Origin: Colwellia sp. C1TZA3
Lineage (GTDB): Bacteria > Pseudomonadota > Gammaproteobacteria > Enterobacterales > Alteromonadaceae
NCBI RefSeq assembly: GCF_007954265.1
Contig: NZ_VOLS01000017.1
Coordinates: 1 to 64,000 of the forward strand
Length of the DNA stretch: 64,000 nt
Direction: 5' to 3'
The notes under the pieces were generated by a model that saw nothing but the letters and a program-made list of their open reading frames with translations, was not told the DNA's origin and searched no databases. Of this stretch, positions 7,199 to 16,627 are shown one piece after another (position 1 is the first letter of the stretch; every line of letters begins with the position of its first letter). A program made the position numbers and the translations under genes.

Positions 7199-9898
7199 AT
7201 GAGTTGTTCTCAATCGTCACATATTGTTCAATCGACTTGTGCATACTGTGGTGTAGGTTGCGGTATTGATATCACCGTTAACAATGGCAAGGCCAGTGCA
7301 TTAGTGGGCACACTAGAGCACCCCGCCAATTTTGGACAACTGTGCGTAAAAGGCAGTAATTTATTAGCCACCACCGATTTAACCAACCGCCTGCTTGAGC
7401 CACAAATAAATAACCAAACAGTTGATTGGTCAACGGCGACAAGCCATGTTGCCAATAAATTTGCACAAATTATTAAAGAGCATGGCCCTGATGCTGTCGC
7501 TTTTTATGTCTCAGGACAAATACTGACCGAAGATTATTACCTCGCGAATAAATTAATGAAAGGCTATATCGGCTCAGCCAACATTGATACCAATTCACGT
7601 CTTTGTATGTCGTCAGCCGTTGCAGCGTATAAACGCAGTTTTGGTGAAGATGTTGTGCCTTGCAGCTATGACGATTTAGACAGCACAGAGCTGTTATTAA
7701 TTACCGGCTCTAATGCCGCCTGGACCCATCCAGTGTTATTTCAGCGCATTGAACGCGCTAAAAGACGTAATCCAGCGATGAAAGTTGTGGTTATTGACCC
7801 ACGTAAAACCGCAACTTGCCAAATAGCTGATTATTTTTTGCCGATAAAACCAGGCACTGACGCCGCATTTTTTAACGGTCTTTTAAACTATTTAAGCGCT
7901 AATAATGGCTTAAATAGTGACTATATTGCACAGCACACCCAAGGTTTCGAACAAGCCGTATTAGAGGCAAAAAAATGGTCACTCGCTAAAGTATCAGCCT
8001 ATTGCGATATTGATCAAAAAACCATGAAAAGTGTCTATCAATTATTTGCCCGTACTGAGAAAGTTCTCACTTTTTTTTCAATGGGAATAAACCAGTCAAA
8101 CTCAGGCGCTGATAAGTGCCAAAGCATTATTAATTGTCATTTAGCCACAGGAAAAATAGCCAAAGACGGTTGTGGTCCTTTTTCTATCACAGGTCAACCC
8201 AACGCCATGGGCGGCAGAGAAGTCGGCGGTTTATCTAATCAATTAGCCTCACATATGGATATTGAAAACCCTGAGCACCGCTCAACCGTACAGCGTTTTT
8301 GGCAATCGCCCACTATGGCTGATAAAGCGGGCTATAAAGCCGTTGATCTGTTTGACGCGATGGATGAAGGTAAAATTAAAGCGGTCTGGATAATGGCGAC
8401 TAATCCCATGGTAAGTTTACCTGATGGTAAAAAAGTCGCCCGAGCACTGAATAAGTGTGAGTTTGTTGTGGTCTCTGACTGTGCTGAAAATAATGATACT
8501 TTAGACTTTGCTGATGTAAAACTACCGGCAACGCCATGGTTAGAAAAAAATGGTACTGTTACCAATTCAGAACGCCGAATTTCCCGTCAAACTAATGCAA
8601 TAGCACCTAATGGCCAAGCAAAGCACGACTGGAAAATAATTGCAGAAGTAGCCACAGCCATGGGTTTTTCAGGCTTTGATTATTCGCATGCTAGTGAGGT
8701 TTTTCGAGAGTTTGCTCAATTGTCAGGTTTTGAAAATAATGGCGAACGTGTTTTTGATATTTCGGCATTTTCAACCATTACCACACGACAATATGACCGT
8801 TTAAAACCCGTACAATGGCCGGTTAATCACAACTACCCTGAAGGTAAAAAACGGGTTTATGAAGATGGACAGTTCTCTACGCCTTCAGGCAAAGCACTAT
8901 TTTTTCCTATTACGCCGCGCCAACCAACCCAAAAAACGTCAGCAAAATTTCCCTTTCGATTAAACAGCGGTCGGTTAAGAGATCAATGGCACACCATGAG
9001 CCGAACAGGTAAAGCGTCGCAGCTTACCGCGCATACCGATAAATGTTATCTCTATATTAACCCTGAAGATGCCGCACGGTTAAACATAGTTGATGATGAA
9101 ATAGTCAATATTTCATCAAGTGTAGGGCAAGCAACTGTTCATGCAAAATTAGATAAAAATCAACGTGCTAATGAATGCTTTATGCCTATTCATTGGAATA
9201 AGCAGTTTGCTTCTAGCGCCAATGTCAGCAATTTATATGCAAGTATTACCGACCCAATTTCTGGTCAACCTGAAATTAAACACGGGGCCATCGCTTTAAG
9301 CAAAACAACATTTAAACAATTTGGACAACTTCATATTAGTGAAGACTTTATTGTTCAAACTCAAATAACTAACGAATTTTGGACCAAAGCACGAACAAGC
9401 TATGGCATGAGCTTTCAATTTGCTAATACTAGCCCTGAAACTGATATATTGCACTGGTGCCAAACAACCAGTCAAATCTCCGGTGAATGGCTGCAATTTA
9501 GCCAAGAAAGCACCCGCTATGTTCTTTGTTTGCAAGCAGGTAAATTAGTGTTTTTATGTTACAGTTCAGCAACTAATCCAAATATCGAAAGCGCATGGCT
9601 TGAACATATTTTCAGTCAAACAAGTTTGCCAGAGCAAGATATTCAATCCTTGTTATCGGGTACTTCAAGTGAGGAATTCGCTAAAGGTAAACAAATCTGT
9701 AGTTGCTTTAATATTGGTGAAAAAGACATTATTAGCGCCATTAAAGCTGGCTGTAGTTCAGTTGAACAATTAGGTGACACCTTAAAATGTGGTACCAATT
9801 GTGGTTCATGTAAACCAGAGCTCAGTGTTTTACTTAACGAACACAGCATAAATACCACAGAAATAATTAACTCAACTTTTATAGAAGAGATCGCATAA
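7199..9898 (+). CDS. nasA: Assimilatory nitrate reductase catalytic subunit
   Basis: The 899-residue molybdenum enzyme reduces nitrate to nitrite in the cytoplasm. The N-terminus binds a [4Fe-4S] cluster (C14, C17, C21, C49 within CAYCGVGC and QLCVKG). The molybdopterin domains follow (SRLCMSSAVAAYKRSFGED; GANKC-like GADKCQSIINCHLATG; TGQPNAMGGREVGGL), then a molydopterin-binding C-domain (LNSGRLRDQWHTMSRTGK). A C-terminal BFD-like [2Fe-2S] domain (ICSCFN ... KCGTNCGSCKPEL, about 830-880) is present, as in the NasA type that accepts electrons from a NasC-like partner. AAAGGTAAATTTT before the ATG serves as ribosome site. No nitrate transporter lies in this window. Confidence 0.95.
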   Translation: MSCSQSSHIVQSTCAYCGVGCGIDITVNNGKASALVGTLEHPANFGQLCVKGSNLLATTDLTNRLLEPQINNQTVDWSTATSHVANKFAQIIKEHGPDAVAFYVSGQILTEDYYLANKLMKGYIGSANIDTNSRLCMSSAVAAYKRSFGEDVVPCSYDDLDSTELLLITGSNAAWTHPVLFQRIERAKRRNPAMKVVVIDPRKTATCQIADYFLPIKPGTDAAFFNGLLNYLSANNGLNSDYIAQHTQGFEQAVLEAKKWSLAKVSAYCDIDQKTMKSVYQLFARTEKVLTFFSMGINQSNSGADKCQSIINCHLATGKIAKDGCGPFSITGQPNAMGGREVGGLSNQLASHMDIENPEHRSTVQRFWQSPTMADKAGYKAVDLFDAMDEGKIKAVWIMATNPMVSLPDGKKVARALNKCEFVVVSDCAENNDTLDFADVKLPATPWLEKNGTVTNSERRISRQTNAIAPNGQAKHDWKIIAEVATAMGFSGFDYSHASEVFREFAQLSGFENNGERVFDISAFSTITTRQYDRLKPVQWPVNHNYPEGKKRVYEDGQFSTPSGKALFFPITPRQPTQKTSAKFPFRLNSGRLRDQWHTMSRTGKASQLTAHTDKCYLYINPEDAARLNIVDDEIVNISSSVGQATVHAKLDKNQRANECFMPIHWNKQFASSANVSNLYASITDPISGQPEIKHGAIALSKTTFKQFGQLHISEDFIVQTQITNEFWTKARTSYGMSFQFANTSPETDILHWCQTTSQISGEWLQFSQESTRYVLCLQAGKLVFLCYSSATNPNIESAWLEHIFSQTSLPEQDIQSLLSGTSSEEFAKGKQICSCFNIGEKDIISAIKAGCSSVEQLGDTLKCGTNCGSCKPELSVLLNEHSINTTEIINSTFIEEIA

Positions 9899-9991
9899 CT
9901 TGCCAATCATCGTTTTAATGTCAGCATTGAAATGATGACTACACTGGCCAATAAATGTCATCTGCAAAATCATGGAGCGGGTATAGCATGA

Positions 9992-10017
9992 CATTTTAGC
10001 TATTATTAGCTAAAATG
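9992..10017 (+). terminator. Hairpin downstream of nasA
   Basis: A perfect 10-bp inverted repeat (CATTTTAGCT, loop ATTATT, AGCTAAAATG) lies 94 bp after the nasA stop. It lacks a T tail, so it could be an operator or mRNA-stabilising hairpin instead. Just upstream (about 9968-9985) GGAGCGGGTATA resembles the end of the repeat at 26729-27039. Confidence 0.35.
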
Positions 10018-10071
10018 CTAGCAGACTTAAATAAACTGGCTATAGTCAGTTGCGCCTTAAAATGAAATATC

Positions 10072-10773
10072 ATGTCAACTCAAACACCCACTAAACGCCC
10101 TAATACTTTTTTAGAGATTATTTTTAATATTGCTATCCCGTCGGTCATTTTAATGAAATTATCAGGGGATGAATATTTAGGCACTGTATACGCTTTAATT
10201 TTGGCGTTATTATTTCCGCTCGGTTATGGCTTGTATGATTTTGTTAAAAATAAGTCAATGAATTTTATTGCCTTACTTGGATTTGTAAGCACCTTATTAA
10301 CCGGTGGTATTGGTTTATTTGAGTTAGATGTACAATGGCTAGCCATTAAAGAAGCCGCCATTCCTTCTGCGATTGGTTTAGTTGTACTGATATCTGGCTT
10401 CTGGGGTAAACCCTTAATTGCAAAGATCTTGTTAAATCCACTGGTGTTTAATTTAGAATTAATCTATCAAACCCTGGAAAATAAAAATAAAACTGATGAG
10501 TTTAAAGCCAAAATTCAGCGAGCAAATCACTTTTTATCAACTACTTTTGTTTTTTCTGCAGCCATGAATTACCTCTTAGCTAAATGGATTGTTGTTAGCC
10601 CTGCAGGTACCACGGAGTTTAATGAACAATTGGGTGAGATGACCCTATTGAGTTATCCAGTTATTGCGATACCTTCGATGATCATGCTGATTGCGATTAT
10701 GTTTTATGTCGTCAGAAGTACCATGAAATTAACTGATTTAAAATTAGATAACATCTTGAATAGTGAAAAATAG
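10072..10773 (+). CDS. Multi-pass inner-membrane protein, VC0807-like
   Basis: The 233-residue protein has about six hydrophobic segments (for example SVILMKL, YALILALLFPLGYGLYDF, FIALLGFVSTLLTGGIGLF, AIPSAIGLVVLISGFWG, and a C-terminal YPVIAIPSMIMLIAIMFYVV). The pattern with a conserved GYGLYDF and a charged loop (ENKNKTDEFKAKIQRAN) resembles the VC0807 family of uncharacterised membrane proteins. No function is assigned. It appears to be a single-gene unit, and repeats follow it. Confidence 0.6.
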   Translation: MSTQTPTKRPNTFLEIIFNIAIPSVILMKLSGDEYLGTVYALILALLFPLGYGLYDFVKNKSMNFIALLGFVSTLLTGGIGLFELDVQWLAIKEAAIPSAIGLVVLISGFWGKPLIAKILLNPLVFNLELIYQTLENKNKTDEFKAKIQRANHFLSTTFVFSAAMNYLLAKWIVVSPAGTTEFNEQLGEMTLLSYPVIAIPSMIMLIAIMFYVVRSTMKLTDLKLDNILNSEK

Positions 10774-10859
10774 CTCTAAAACTGACTATAAAATTTATTA
10801 CAAACTGCAAGCCGAATAAACTGAGCGTTAAGCAAATATTTACTTGATAAAAGCAGTTA

Positions 10860-11019
10860 TACCAAGTTGATTAATTACCTGCTCATTTTTAATGGTTAAA
10901 ATGAATAACTACAGCGTTATAAAATTTATAAAGTGAATAACTACTGACTAAATTTTATGCCTTGTATTTATCCATTTTTCCTCATGAAAAAGGTGATCAC
11001 TTAATTAATCAAATTGGTA
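10860..11019 (+). mobile_element. 160-bp MITE-like element, family B copy 1
   Basis: It starts TACCAAGTTGATTAATTA and ends TTAATTAATCAAATTGGTA, which are inverted repeats, and is flanked by TTA at 10857-10859 and 11020-11022. The interior includes TTTTTAATGGTTAAAATGA and CTTGTATTTATCCATTTTTC, which recur in the copies at 38049 and, in part, 27999. There is no coding capacity. Confidence 0.85.
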
Positions 11020-11100
11020 TTACCTAAGCACCTTTTATCATAGCTTGACTATGTCATTTGTATACTTAAAAATATTTTAAAACAGTACAAATCCCGTAAA

Positions 11101-11133
11101 AAAACCACAGTCAGTTGCCTGAGTGTGGTTTTA
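11101..11133 (-). terminator. Terminator of the minus-strand operon ending with the DUF1145 gene
   Basis: The stem AAAACCACA pairs with TGTGGTTTT and continues inward with TCAG/CTGA around a TTGC loop. Read on the minus strand it is followed by a run of seven T, a good intrinsic terminator. It may also stop transcription from the left. Confidence 0.75.
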
Positions 11134-11184
11134 CTTTACCTAAACTATTTTTACCTAAGCTATTTTTAAGTCAGTATTTTTTTC

Positions 11185-11472
11185 TTAATCAATCTGCTTT
11201 TTAGCCAGCTGCAAAATTGGCAGCCAATAACCAAAGCCCCACAGCATAGTTTGCACAAAGTTCATGGCTAAACCACTTTGCTTTTTAAACTTAGCTTTCA
11301 TCGCAAAAAACTCAATAAAGTGTACTAAAAGCGCAACACCCGCTAATACCAGAGCATAAAACTGATACTCTGCAGCTAATGGTGACAGCGATAATAGGCC
11401 TAATATTGCCAAGACCCATAAACCGGTAAGTAAAGCTTTAAGACTGTATATAACGATATTTAACATCTGCAT
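11185..11472 (-). CDS. DUF1145-like small membrane protein
   Basis: The 95-residue protein has three hydrophobic segments (ALLTGLWVLAILGLLSLS, QFYALVLAGVALLVHFIEFF, TMLWGFGYWLPILQL). Length, layout and the central histidine-containing helix match the DUF1145/YhhL group. The function is unknown. It lies 9 bp after the GMC oxidoreductase gene and is probably co-transcribed with it. Confidence 0.6.
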   Translation of the reverse strand: MQMLNIVIYSLKALLTGLWVLAILGLLSLSPLAAEYQFYALVLAGVALLVHFIEFFAMKAKFKKQSGLAMNFVQTMLWGFGYWLPILQLAKKQID

Positions 11473-11481
11473 ATTCCTAAA

Positions 11482-13107
11482 TTAATCAGCCAAGATCAGC
11501 GCTGACACTTTTTCGGCAATCGCCATTGTTGGCGCGTTTGTGTTACCACTAACCAGCGTTGGCATAATTGAAGCATCAACGACTCGCAGGTTCTTAATGC
11601 CATGAACTTTTAACTGATGATCAACCACCGCCATCTCATCATGACCCATTTTGCAGGTACCAACCGGGTGATACACTATGCCTAGGCGCTCTTTTACTTT
11701 AGCAAAAATTTGTTCATCGGTTTCAAAAGCTTTGCCAGGATGCACTTCATTATCATAATGATCGGCTAGTGCCGGCGCGGTTAATATTTTACGCAACTGC
11801 CTCATACCATCAATCATCACTGCTTTGTCTTTTCCTGCTTCGTCAGAGAAAAAGTTAAAATCAATCTCTGGTGCGTCTTGATAATTAGCAGATTTTAGCG
11901 ATACTGTGCCAGTACTTTCTGGCCGTAAAACACAAATGTGACATGAAAATCCATGCTGTGATAAAAGTTTCAGGTCACGACCATTATCGTCATATAACAA
12001 AGGCAACATATGTAACTGAATATCTGGCCTTTGCACATGCTCACTTGATTTAATAAAGCCACCCGCTTCTAAAATACTATTGGCCAGTTTACCTTTTTTA
12101 GCCATAATATATTTCACCGTATCTGGCAGCATTTTCAGTAACCCGGTGACTGACACAGTAAAGCCATCTGTTTTTTTACTTTTGACTAAGACACAAGCAT
12201 CAACATGTTCTTGTAAATTTTTACCAACCCCTTTAAGTTCATGTACGCAATCAATACCCTGTCCTGCAAGTTCAGTTTTATCACCAATACCCGAGAGCAT
12301 TAATAGCTGCGGTGAAGCGATAGTGCCACCACTTAAAATCACTTCTTTTTTAGCGGTTATGCTGCTCTTTTCACCTTTGATAACCACATCAACGCCGTAG
12401 GCTTGTTGGTCTTTTATAAGTACCTTACTGACTTGCGTATTGGTTAATACCGTTAAATTTTCTCTAGCAAGTACCGGTAGTAAATAGGCATGCGCCGCCG
12501 AACAACGCTTGCCATCTTTTATCGTACATTGGTAGTAGCCAACGCCTTCTTGCTCACTGCCATTAAAATCATCAGTAAATTGAAAGCCCGCTTGTTTGCC
12601 CGCCTCAATATAACGTTTGCTAATATCGTAGAAAACTGGACGATCGGTAACCTGTAAAGGCCCACTATCGCCATGCAATTCACTTGAGCCACGCTGGTTA
12701 GTTTCTGATTTTTTAAAATAAGGTAAAATATCGTCAAATGCCCAACCTTCATTGCCTAAGGCAGCCCAGTGGTCATAGTCTTGCTTTTGACCACGAAGAT
12801 ACAGCATGGCATTGGTAGCAGAGCTGCCCCCTAAGCCTCTGCCACGGGGCACAAACATTGCAGCACCGTGACGAATATCACTTTTAGGCTTAGCATTAAA
12901 ACTCCAATTAAACTTTTTCAAAAACATAAAGGCTGAAAAAGCGCCTGGGGTATTGACTAACATACTGTTGTTATCACCACCGGCTTCTAATAAACAGACA
13001 GTAAATTTACCATTTTCGGTTAATCGATTGGCTAAAACACAACCTGCTGAACCGCCGCCAACGATAATATAATCAAACTTCTTAGCTGATTTTTTTTGAC
13101 TATTCAT
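11482..13107 (-). CDS. GMC-family FAD-dependent alcohol oxidoreductase
   Basis: The 541-residue flavoenzyme belongs to the glucose-methanol-choline family (choline/alcohol dehydrogenases). The ADP-binding motif FDYIIVGGGSAGCVLANRL is at residues 12-30, GMC signature 1 is at RGRGLGGSSATNAMLYLRG, and signature 2 at GTIASPQLLMLSGIG. The C-terminal active-site region has VYHPVGTCKMGHDEMAVVD and ASIMPTLVSGNTNAPTMAIAEK. There is no signal peptide. Beside an alkylsulfatase, an aldehyde dehydrogenase and an acyl-CoA ligase, oxidation of a long-chain alcohol to the aldehyde is the likely role (inference). It is not tightly coupled to the alkylsulfatase gene upstream (68-bp gap). Confidence 0.9.
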   Translation of the reverse strand: MNSQKKSAKKFDYIIVGGGSAGCVLANRLTENGKFTVCLLEAGGDNNSMLVNTPGAFSAFMFLKKFNWSFNAKPKSDIRHGAAMFVPRGRGLGGSSATNAMLYLRGQKQDYDHWAALGNEGWAFDDILPYFKKSETNQRGSSELHGDSGPLQVTDRPVFYDISKRYIEAGKQAGFQFTDDFNGSEQEGVGYYQCTIKDGKRCSAAHAYLLPVLARENLTVLTNTQVSKVLIKDQQAYGVDVVIKGEKSSITAKKEVILSGGTIASPQLLMLSGIGDKTELAGQGIDCVHELKGVGKNLQEHVDACVLVKSKKTDGFTVSVTGLLKMLPDTVKYIMAKKGKLANSILEAGGFIKSSEHVQRPDIQLHMLPLLYDDNGRDLKLLSQHGFSCHICVLRPESTGTVSLKSANYQDAPEIDFNFFSDEAGKDKAVMIDGMRQLRKILTAPALADHYDNEVHPGKAFETDEQIFAKVKERLGIVYHPVGTCKMGHDEMAVVDHQLKVHGIKNLRVVDASIMPTLVSGNTNAPTMAIAEKVSALILAD

Positions 13108-13148
13108 TACAAAAACCTCACTTATTTAAATCGGGTTAATTTATTTTT

Positions 13149-13168
13149 ATATTTATATTTATATTTAT
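13149..13168 (+). repeat. Short (ATATTT) tandem repeat
   Basis: Three units plus a partial one lie in the gap between the GMC and alkylsulfatase genes. This is the second of three AT-only short tandem repeats in the window. Confidence 0.8.
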
Positions 13169-13175
13169 GCCCATA

Positions 13176-15140
13176 CTATGGTGTAACAATATTGAACCAG
13201 AATGGAAATTCATCCATCATCTGTAATAATTGGCCAAATATTTTGCCATTGCCATCGAGCTGCATTTTTCCAGATTTAACCAATTGCCCAAATGACTGTT
13301 GTTTTAACAGTAAAAGGTTTAAATCTTTTCGGTCAATAGTGACCGTTAAGTCCGCTTGTTTATCTTGAATATTTTCAATGTTATTCAAATGGGCATTACT
13401 TAACTCGACTAAGAATTTTTCATTACGGTCGGGGAAAACAAAGTTAATTTTAAACTGATGTGCCAAGGCTTTATTGGTATTTAACCGTACACCCAAAAAA
13501 TCAAAAATCAATTCACTACTCATGGCTTTGATGATATCTGGGCCCGCTTTAGTGGCTTTAGCCTTAGTAGGTATGCCGTGGCGCAATTCAAAAGCGGCCG
13601 CTAGATAACTATTACGCCAGCCAGCATTTTCAGCTTGATAACCCAATTGTTCTAAGGTGTCTGCTTGTAGATTTTTTGCTGGTTTATTTTCTGGCTGAGC
13701 AAAAACTAAGTGATTGAGTAACTCAGCTACCCAGCGATATTCGCCTTTATCAAAAGCTTTTTTCGCCTGAATCAGCACATTTTCTGCGCCGCCCATCAAC
13801 GCAATATATTTAACCGATGATTGCGCCGGACTCAACTTATTAAGGTTCGCCGGATTGGCGTCATAAAAACCTAAATATTTATTAATAATGCCTCTAACAT
13901 TATGAGAATAAGAACCATGATAACCGCGGTTATACCACTGATGCGCTAACACATCAGGCACCGCTAATTGGTTATGTATCTCATTTATAGTAACGCCTTT
14001 GTTGGCAAGATTTAGTGTCTTATCATGTAAATATCCATACATATCACGCTGCTTTTCTAATACGTCAATAATGTACTCTTTGCCCCACCTTGGCCAAGAA
14101 TGCGAAGCAAACATGATGTCGCTATCCTGAGCAAAACGATAGATAACCTTATTGATGTACTTACTCCACGCTTGTGAGTCGCGTACTTCAGCGCCACGTA
14201 AAGTATAAATATTATGCAGTGTGCCGGTAACATTTTCAGCCAACCAAAGAGTTTTAAACTGGGGGAAATAGGTATTCATTTCTGCGGGTGATTCTGTTCC
14301 TGGAGTGTTTTGCATGACCATTTCAATACCATCAACGATAATGCTTTCTTCATCAGCCAAAATTTCTCTCGTTGGTGCAATTAAATCAATATAGCCGGTA
14401 GATAAGCCTTTACCGATAGCGGCATCAACTTGGCCTTTAGCGCCTTTTGCAAGCGCATTACCATATTGATAAGTGGCGCGACGCGTCATAGCATTGCCAG
14501 CTAAAACATTTTCTTTAATGGCGTGCTCCATAAAACCACGTGGAGCAATAATTTCTACTGCACCAGAATCCACTTCAGCTTGGCTAACCACGCCTTTGAT
14601 ACCACCAAAATGATCGGCATGAGCGTGACTATAAACCACCGCTTTTACTGGAAATTGACCAAGCTCTTGGCTCACCAATGCTAAGGCAGCTTTAGAGGTC
14701 GCTGCGGTTAATAGCGGATCAAAAATAATCCAGCCGCTATCACCTTTAATAAAAGTAATATTAGCTAAATCATAGCCTCTGACCTGATAAATACCCTCAG
14801 TGACTTGATACAAGCCATAAGCCATATTTAACTTAGCTTGACGTAATAAACTTGGGTTAACACTATCTATATTATCGTTATCAAGTAGAAATTGATAATT
14901 ACCCAGTTCCCAAACCACGTTACCCAGTTCGTCTTTAATACTGAGCTTTTCTGGGCGTTTGATCAGGCCTTTTTCTACCAAAGAGAAATCAAGGTCATCG
15001 CTAAAGGGTAAGTTTTTTAATAATTTGGCTTGATGAGCAATAGTATATTTACTGGCAGGTTTTAACTCAGTATTAGCATAAGCAGACCCCATGCTAACTA
15101 ACAAGGCACAATATAAAAATACAAAAATACGCTTCAACAT
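13176..15140 (-). CDS. Exported metallo-beta-lactamase-fold alkylsulfatase (SdsA/BDS1-like)
   Basis: The 654-residue protein has a signal peptide (MLKRIFVFLYCALLVSMGSAYA) and the zinc-binding motif of the superfamily (VVYSHAHADHFGG, about residue 170). It carries the SdsA-type segments ASHSWPRWGKEYI and EKQRDMYGYLHDKTLNLAN. The alkylsulfatase dimerisation domain (YHGSYSHNVRGIINKYLGFYD; HLVFAQPENKPA) and an SCP2-like C-terminal domain follow (about 530-654). Enzymes of this type hydrolyse long-chain alkyl sulfates such as dodecyl sulfate to alcohol plus sulfate. The true substrate here is unproven; the family also includes lipid-associated hydrolases. A terminator separates it from the DUF1329 gene upstream. 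Confidence 0.85.
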   Translation of the reverse strand: MLKRIFVFLYCALLVSMGSAYANTELKPASKYTIAHQAKLLKNLPFSDDLDFSLVEKGLIKRPEKLSIKDELGNVVWELGNYQFLLDNDNIDSVNPSLLRQAKLNMAYGLYQVTEGIYQVRGYDLANITFIKGDSGWIIFDPLLTAATSKAALALVSQELGQFPVKAVVYSHAHADHFGGIKGVVSQAEVDSGAVEIIAPRGFMEHAIKENVLAGNAMTRRATYQYGNALAKGAKGQVDAAIGKGLSTGYIDLIAPTREILADEESIIVDGIEMVMQNTPGTESPAEMNTYFPQFKTLWLAENVTGTLHNIYTLRGAEVRDSQAWSKYINKVIYRFAQDSDIMFASHSWPRWGKEYIIDVLEKQRDMYGYLHDKTLNLANKGVTINEIHNQLAVPDVLAHQWYNRGYHGSYSHNVRGIINKYLGFYDANPANLNKLSPAQSSVKYIALMGGAENVLIQAKKAFDKGEYRWVAELLNHLVFAQPENKPAKNLQADTLEQLGYQAENAGWRNSYLAAAFELRHGIPTKAKATKAGPDIIKAMSSELIFDFLGVRLNTNKALAHQFKINFVFPDRNEKFLVELSNAHLNNIENIQDKQADLTVTIDRKDLNLLLLKQQSFGQLVKSGKMQLDGNGKIFGQLLQMMDEFPFWFNIVTP

Positions 15141-15162
15141 ATTATTTCTCTTAAATAAGCGA

Positions 15163-15216
15163 CAAAAAAAAGCTGATTAATACCATTGGAAATAAATTCA
15201 ACAATATTAATCAGCT
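15163..15216 (-). terminator. Terminator between the DUF1329 and alkylsulfatase genes
   Basis: The 12-base inverted repeat AGCTGATTAATA / TATTAATCAGCT (15171-15216) encloses 22 bases. On the minus strand it is followed by eight T. It may let the outer-membrane genes be expressed more strongly than the enzymes downstream. Confidence 0.65.
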
Positions 15217-15234
15217 AGGTTTATTTTACTTAAC

Positions 15235-16596
15235 TTAACGACCTAAACGTCTAAGCGCTGAAGTTGAAAAGTCTTTTCTGTTAACTTTTTCGCCCCAAAT
15301 CATAAAAGTAGGCTCTTCATTACTTAAACCAGTAACCAAATAGCGGCCAGAATTTAAGTCATGTAAGGTTTCAGCAACTAACCAAGGAGTGTCAACGTCA
15401 TAAAACTGAATGTTATGGCCTTCTGACAATTTCCATAGTTCACCACGACCATCATATTGATCGATAACAGAGGCGCCCCAAGTATCTTCATCAATAAAGA
15501 AGGTACGTTTAGCATAAATATGTCTAGCGCCTTCTTTTAGCGTTGCCTCAACTTGCCAAACACGGTGTAATTCATATCTTAAATGATCAGCATTTAGATG
15601 ACCTTCTTGTATTAAGTCTTCATATTTTGCGGTGGTATCTAGTAAGTTATAAGAGTTGTAAGGAATATAAAGCTCTTTTTTGCCAACTAGTTTCCAGTTA
15701 TAACGATCCGGAGCACCATTGTACATATCATAGTTATCAGTCGCTCTTAAACCATCAGTACCTGCGCCTGGGCCATCATAAGCGACATTAGGTGCACGAC
15801 GAACACGACGTTGACCTGCATTATAGACCCAAGCTTTACGAGCTTCTTTCACTTGATCGATAGTTTCATGAACCAATAACGCTGTACCGGTTAAGCGTGA
15901 TGGCGCAGTAATTTGTTGCAAATAATAAAACAAGATATTGGCATCTTTTTCATCATCACGGCCACCTTTTAAAAATTCAGGCCAGACTAACTGATCATTC
16001 ATTTTTACTGGTACAAATGAACCATTGGCTTGTACCGGAATAGTGGTTAAAAAGCGTTTAGCCGTACCACCACGATAACGGGTAATGTGGTTCCAAATAA
16101 CTTCTGAGCCATTTTGCGCAATAGGAAAAGGGATCGTAGTATCAAAATTAGCCACACCATTACCCGATTGCACTAGTTCAGCTGTGGTCGCATTTTTCTT
16201 TACCACATCATAAAGCTCATCTGAGTAGGCAGCGGTTCTTCTAGTCTTATAAATAGGCATTGTATAATCTGCATATTTTTCAAACATAGCGATTTGACCG
16301 GCACTCAAGTTAGCTTTGTAATCACTAAAGTTAGCGTTAGTAATCGAAAACAAAACCTTATCTTCACCAAAAGGGTTTGCAGGACGACCTGAGTCTGCAC
16401 TTGCTGGAGTATTTTTACTGGTGAGTCCACCAGTCCATGCCGGAATAGTACCAGCAGCGTTAGCCGCCATTTCAGCACCTAATGGTGTCAGGGAGTTACC
16501 TAATTTAGCTGCTTGTTCTGGACTCACTTTGGCGAAGGCATAACTGCTAACGAGTGATAGCACCAGTAAACTTGCTGTTGTAATATTTTTTTTCAT
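15235..16596 (-). CDS. DUF1329 periplasmic/outer-membrane lipoprotein-like protein
   Basis: The chosen start gives 453 residues with a signal peptide (MKKNITTASLLVLSLVSSYAFA); a longer frame from 16644 would place 16 residues before it. The sequence matches DUF1329, a LolB-like fold family (GAEMAANAAGTIPAWTGG; GRPANPFGEDKVLFSIT; YDMYNGAPDRYNWKLVGKKE; YAKRTFFIDEDTWGASVIDQYD). In many marine and hydrocarbon-degrading proteobacteria DUF1329 genes travel with DUF1302, YCF48 and MMPL genes, as here, and are thought to move hydrophobic molecules across the envelope. It lies 31 bp after the DUF1302 gene, so the two form an operon. Confidence 0.88.
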   Translation of the reverse strand: MKKNITTASLLVLSLVSSYAFAKVSPEQAAKLGNSLTPLGAEMAANAAGTIPAWTGGLTSKNTPASADSGRPANPFGEDKVLFSITNANFSDYKANLSAGQIAMFEKYADYTMPIYKTRRTAAYSDELYDVVKKNATTAELVQSGNGVANFDTTIPFPIAQNGSEVIWNHITRYRGGTAKRFLTTIPVQANGSFVPVKMNDQLVWPEFLKGGRDDEKDANILFYYLQQITAPSRLTGTALLVHETIDQVKEARKAWVYNAGQRRVRRAPNVAYDGPGAGTDGLRATDNYDMYNGAPDRYNWKLVGKKELYIPYNSYNLLDTTAKYEDLIQEGHLNADHLRYELHRVWQVEATLKEGARHIYAKRTFFIDEDTWGASVIDQYDGRGELWKLSEGHNIQFYDVDTPWLVAETLHDLNSGRYLVTGLSNEEPTFMIWGEKVNRKDFSTSALRRLGR

Positions 16597-16627
16597 TATA
16601 ATTCTCTTAATGTTTTTTTCAATATAA

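Larger units (their letters stand above)
10774..11184 (+). other. Intergenic region with a family B repeat and a terminator; no gene
   Basis: This stretch of about 410 bp between convergent genes holds the repeat at 10860-11019 and the hairpin at 11101-11133. Nothing else was recognised. Confidence 0.7.

Noticed and set aside
12080-12400. 106-codon frame antisense to the GMC oxidoreductase gene
   Set aside because: It lies wholly within a well-supported gene and has no ribosome site or domain.
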